NCBI GenBank assembly: GCA_026874595.1
Contig: CM049322.1
Span: 7,241,900 to 7,305,899, forward strand
Reading direction: 5' to 3'
Length of the DNA stretch: 64,000 nt
From: Sipunculus nudus
Taxonomy: Eukaryota; Annelida; Sipuncula; Golfingiida; Sipunculidae
A program made the position numbers and the translations under genes. A model generated the notes under the pieces. It made no database searches. It worked only from the letters and a program-made list of their open reading frames with translations, and was not told where the DNA came from. Shown here piece by piece: positions 60,830-64,000 of this stretch (positions are counted from its first letter, which is position 1; each line of letters starts with the position of its first letter).

Positions 60830-61310
60830 AAAGCTATTAAAAGTTTATTCCTGCAGCCGAAACTAGACACAAAGACCTTGTTCCTTTCGATATTTTTTGC
60901 TATATTCTGCCATTATCAAGTTAACCTTAAACAAATTTACAAAAGTTAAGGTTAAAATGCCAAGAATTTAACTTTAAACGGGTAACCATTGAAACCGAAG
61001 AATGAGGTCATGTGAACCCAGTAATATGCCCATTTATTGTAGTTTCTGATTCTATAATAAAATTTCAACATTGTTTATGGTTTTAAAGCTTTCAAGTTGC
61101 AGCGCTCCCTGGTGACTATATTCGAAAAATTAATAATTATTTTCGAGATCTTCCTGTTAAACAATTAATGAAAGAGTTTTGATGCGAATACTAATCACTG
61201 TGGCCTCTAGGGCATCATTAATGAAATATCGAAGATATCTTGCTTAGCGGGTTATGTTATTTACAGTAAGATCATGTTAGAAAATAGACCTCTTCACCTT
61301 AAAAACTGAC
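60830..61310 (+). repeat. Dispersed repeat family, second member
   Basis: It matches 20745-21225 in order, starting at CTGCAGCCGAAACTAGACAC and including GGGTAACCATTGAAACCG and GGCCTCTAGGGCATCA. It is clearly more diverged than the 1/50063 duplication. Confidence 0.88.
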
Positions 61311-63300
61311 CAAGTAAAAAAAATTATGTTAAGCATGTTAAAATTCCTTAATTTTTTTTTCAAAAATGCGTTACCATGATAATCATAGAATGAGACTTTA
61401 TTTCGGCGGGGCTGAATTTTCGCGGTTTTTATATTTTTAAAAGTTGCACGGCGTTCTTTTTTCGCGCTCTAGCTATCATTGGTCTAGTAGTATATTTTAT
61501 TTTTTAAAATAATTTCATGAACCGGTGATTTTCCTATTATCTAGGTCTACAATTTCTCTGTCCGGATATCGCACGTTCGAACATTCACAGACGGCTGAGC
61601 CGACGCCTGCAGGAAGCATTGACCCCGCTGGCTGTAATTAGTTCAGGGCCGAGGCTCATTAAACAACTCAAATGGTATTAAGGTGTGTCGAGAAACCAAC
61701 CTATAACTGCAAAACTGTATATTAAATTTGTTTAGGGAAACTGTCTTGATAAGGGTATCTTACTCCTGTTAATTGAAAGTCGAGTCGTAATCACCTACTC
61801 AACCAACAAGGGTCGCCTGTAGGTAGCCCCCTTGTTTCAGTGTCAAAGGCAGGGATTATCCCAGGACAAATTGAGTGCCGTTATTGTTGCTAATTAATTC
61901 CATATAGGTGGAAAAAAGAACCGTTTTCAGTTTTTCACAGTTAAAACCTGAAGCAAAACATAATATTCCACTGTTTTACGGCACTATGGCTCCAAAATTA
62001 ACTGAGACCTTTCAAATATATTCAAAATTCACGTCATCACTAGCCAATCATATATCCTTTGGCGCGTCATGATTTCACAGAATTAGTCCTTTATAAAGTT
62101 ACAAAGTGGCGCAACCCTAGCGGTTACGTTCACAACTTAAGTGGCAGATTTAATTTATTAACATGACTAAATACGGCACAATGTGAAAGAGTATATTCAT
62201 TTTAAGCGGCACTGGATGTCATCTTTATTAGCACACATACACATATTTATTAATATTACTGCCCAGCGGGCATTTACACTTTCCAGTAATTTACCGGGGG
62301 ACAGGGAAAACTGCCTAGCATGTCCGCCGGCGTTAGCACGCACCTGCAAAGGGTCCCGGCATTTAAGCCAACCGATATTATTTTAAATGGGCCCTGTCAT
62401 TCTCCCTGAACCATTTAACATATATGCACCAGGACATCGCTACGTAGCTGAAGAAAAATCTCAACTTTCGCAAAGTATCCGCAGCTTCTGAAATTAATGA
62501 TCATGGTCTGGTATATATGCATTCGAAACTGCGTGGTTTCAATTTCGCGGTCAGAGAGCGACCGCGAATATCGCGAATTTGAAACCACCGCAAAATAAGA
62601 AGACAACCACATTAATTTATGTAGATACGATCTTTCTTTACACAGTTATGAAGAAGAAGTTTCATAATGAGGGAAGTCGATGACCCTTACCTTGACCAAT
62701 GACGGATTTTGACCAAAAATAAAAGGCATCTGTTCAGTATGATTTATAGCATTTACATACGTTTCAGGGAAAATGATGCGAAATTGCGGCCTGTAAAGTG
62801 CAGACAAACAGACAAAAATACAAACAGACATACGGAACTGACCAAAATACTTGCTGAAATCTCTAACTCCGGCAAGCAACAATTCTTGTAACGGACAAAC
62901 GAAACTGAACAACAATAGTGCCGAAATATCTGATTTCGGCAAGTTATAAACTATAACATGGCGGAAAGGGCAAACGGGCCCGCGTGTAGGTTACAGAGCC
63001 CGAAAACATCCTTTGGGACCACCTCGACAACCATATGCACCTATTTCGCAGGCACGGACGGGAAAAAAATGCAGGGCCGGATTGAATGTGTGTTACTTAT
63101 AAAGGGGACAAAGGGCGTGTTATATTTGCATGTCACGCAAAGATTGTCTGTGGTTACTTATTTTATGCGGCAAACGCTATAATTTTGTAGTCACGGGAAA
63201 GCCTATGTATCTTTCGTATTAAAACGTATGGGCAGAAAGGCCATGATATGCCAAGTTATATAATATACAGTGTATATACCTAAAATATATTTTTGGAGAT
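61311..63300. other. Single-copy-looking, GC-richer stretch
   Basis: No transposon domains. It holds an imperfect palindrome (62534-62587). An ATG in good context (62958, AACATGGCGG) opens a 74-codon frame of unknown nature (62958-63182), with a 98-codon minus-strand frame beside it (62646-62942). I could not assign either. Confidence 0.45.
62534..62587. repeat. Imperfect TCGCG-rich palindrome
   Basis: TGGTTTCAATTTCGCGGTC (62534-62552) is mirrored by GACCGCGAA...TTTGAAACCA (to 62587), the right arm carrying about 9 extra bases (TATCGCGAA). It is a foldback of a repeat rich in TTCGCG. Confidence 0.75.
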
Positions 63301-64000
63301 ATGGCTAAACAATAATAGTAGGTATTGGGTGGCAGTGCACCGCCCCATAGCGGTCATTTTCCATGAAGTGAAAAATTGCCTTTGAGATATTAATGTAAAA
63401 ATAAAAAAATCTCATTCGACGAGAAATAGTGCGGGATTTTACCGATTTTTTATTGGATAATCGAGAACTCATCAAGGGCTACAAGATGAAAACGTTTGAC
63501 CTCTCTAGCATAAAACCTGCAATAGTTAGAAGCTCAAAACTGTATATCTTCAAATGAAAAAAAAAATCCAAATTAGAATAATCTGACAAGAGCACAGATG
63601 GGCACATATGCGCAAATGAACCCATATACCTTAGTTTTAGGTGTTTTGAAATGGTGCAATGTTTAATATTTATGGGATAAAGCTAAAAAAAACAAATTTC
63701 ATGTTTTTTCATCTGCAACGCCCCCTGGCAGCCATTTCCAAAATCTGCTTGTGTTACATAAAATATATGAGTATCAAAAAGATTGCTGCATATTTGTAAA
63801 ACCTATAAAATTCTATGAATACTCCTAAGATTGCGTAACCACAGTCACAGGAGAATGAGGCAATTTTAAGGTTTTTGCAGTGGTGATACTTGCCGAAATC
63901 TCTGATAATTTCAAATAAGTTCGAAGAAAAATACAATAATTTTAATAAATTGTTTCACTTATTTCAAAGGTAAAAATATCAAGGGAGATTTTTCATGCTT
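63300..64000 (+). repeat. Dispersed repeat family, third member (cut by window end)
   Basis: 63640-63730 weakly resembles 20945-21035. The last ~120 bases (from GTGGTGATACTTGCCGAAATC) are nearly identical to 21249-21372. Confidence 0.7.

Overview
The window looks like AT-rich, repeat-dense nuclear DNA from an animal. I see no bacterial-style gene packing, no rRNA or intact tRNA, no CRISPR array and no operon. It has long TA microsatellites, tRNA-derived SINE heads, several non-LTR retrotransposon (LINE) remnants of different clades and one convincing host coding exon. That exon encodes an FkbM-type methyltransferase with an N-terminal membrane anchor. This family is expanded in molluscs and other lophotrochozoans, so a bivalve-like marine invertebrate is my best guess. 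That is inference, not proof.

Layout. 1-8281 is one copy of a large segmental duplication. The other copy is 50063-60829, in the same orientation and about 95% identical by eye, and longer through extra blocks of about 2.2, 0.17 and 0.13 kb. Inside it are three related SINE copies (one inverted), two related GC-rich hairpin elements and the start of a 25-bp minisatellite that runs on to about 8815. 9700-15000 holds two decayed LINEs tail to tail. 15480-18980 is a satellite array with higher-order structure: three monomer types A-B-C of roughly 225-245 bp repeat as a unit of about 707 bp. 20100-21400 is a dispersed repeat that recurs at 60830-61310 and 63300-64000. 21560-32800 carries further LINE pieces (Tx1/L1-like, CR1-like, and a third type present on both strands) and a GGTCCGG-rich element.

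32830-43360 is an old tandem duplication of a module of about 2.9 kb. Copy A (32830-39540) was later split by a 1091-bp Tc1/mariner-type element at 34271-35361 and by a LINE at about 35590-38260. Copy B (40080-43360) still shows the empty TA target site and has gained a tandem duplication of about 342 bp. The FkbM exon at 44123-45034 follows copy B directly.

45000-50000 is mostly unassigned but holds a near-perfect 27-bp-arm hairpin, a pseudo-tRNA/SINE and a GC-rich minisatellite with a period of exactly 53 bp. 61310-63300 is the most single-copy-looking stretch near the right end.

Only the FkbM exon can be called as a working host gene. Most other long open frames sit inside repeats or are broken in their paralogous copy. 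The interest of the window is its layered record of duplication and insertion. All alignments were made by eye.
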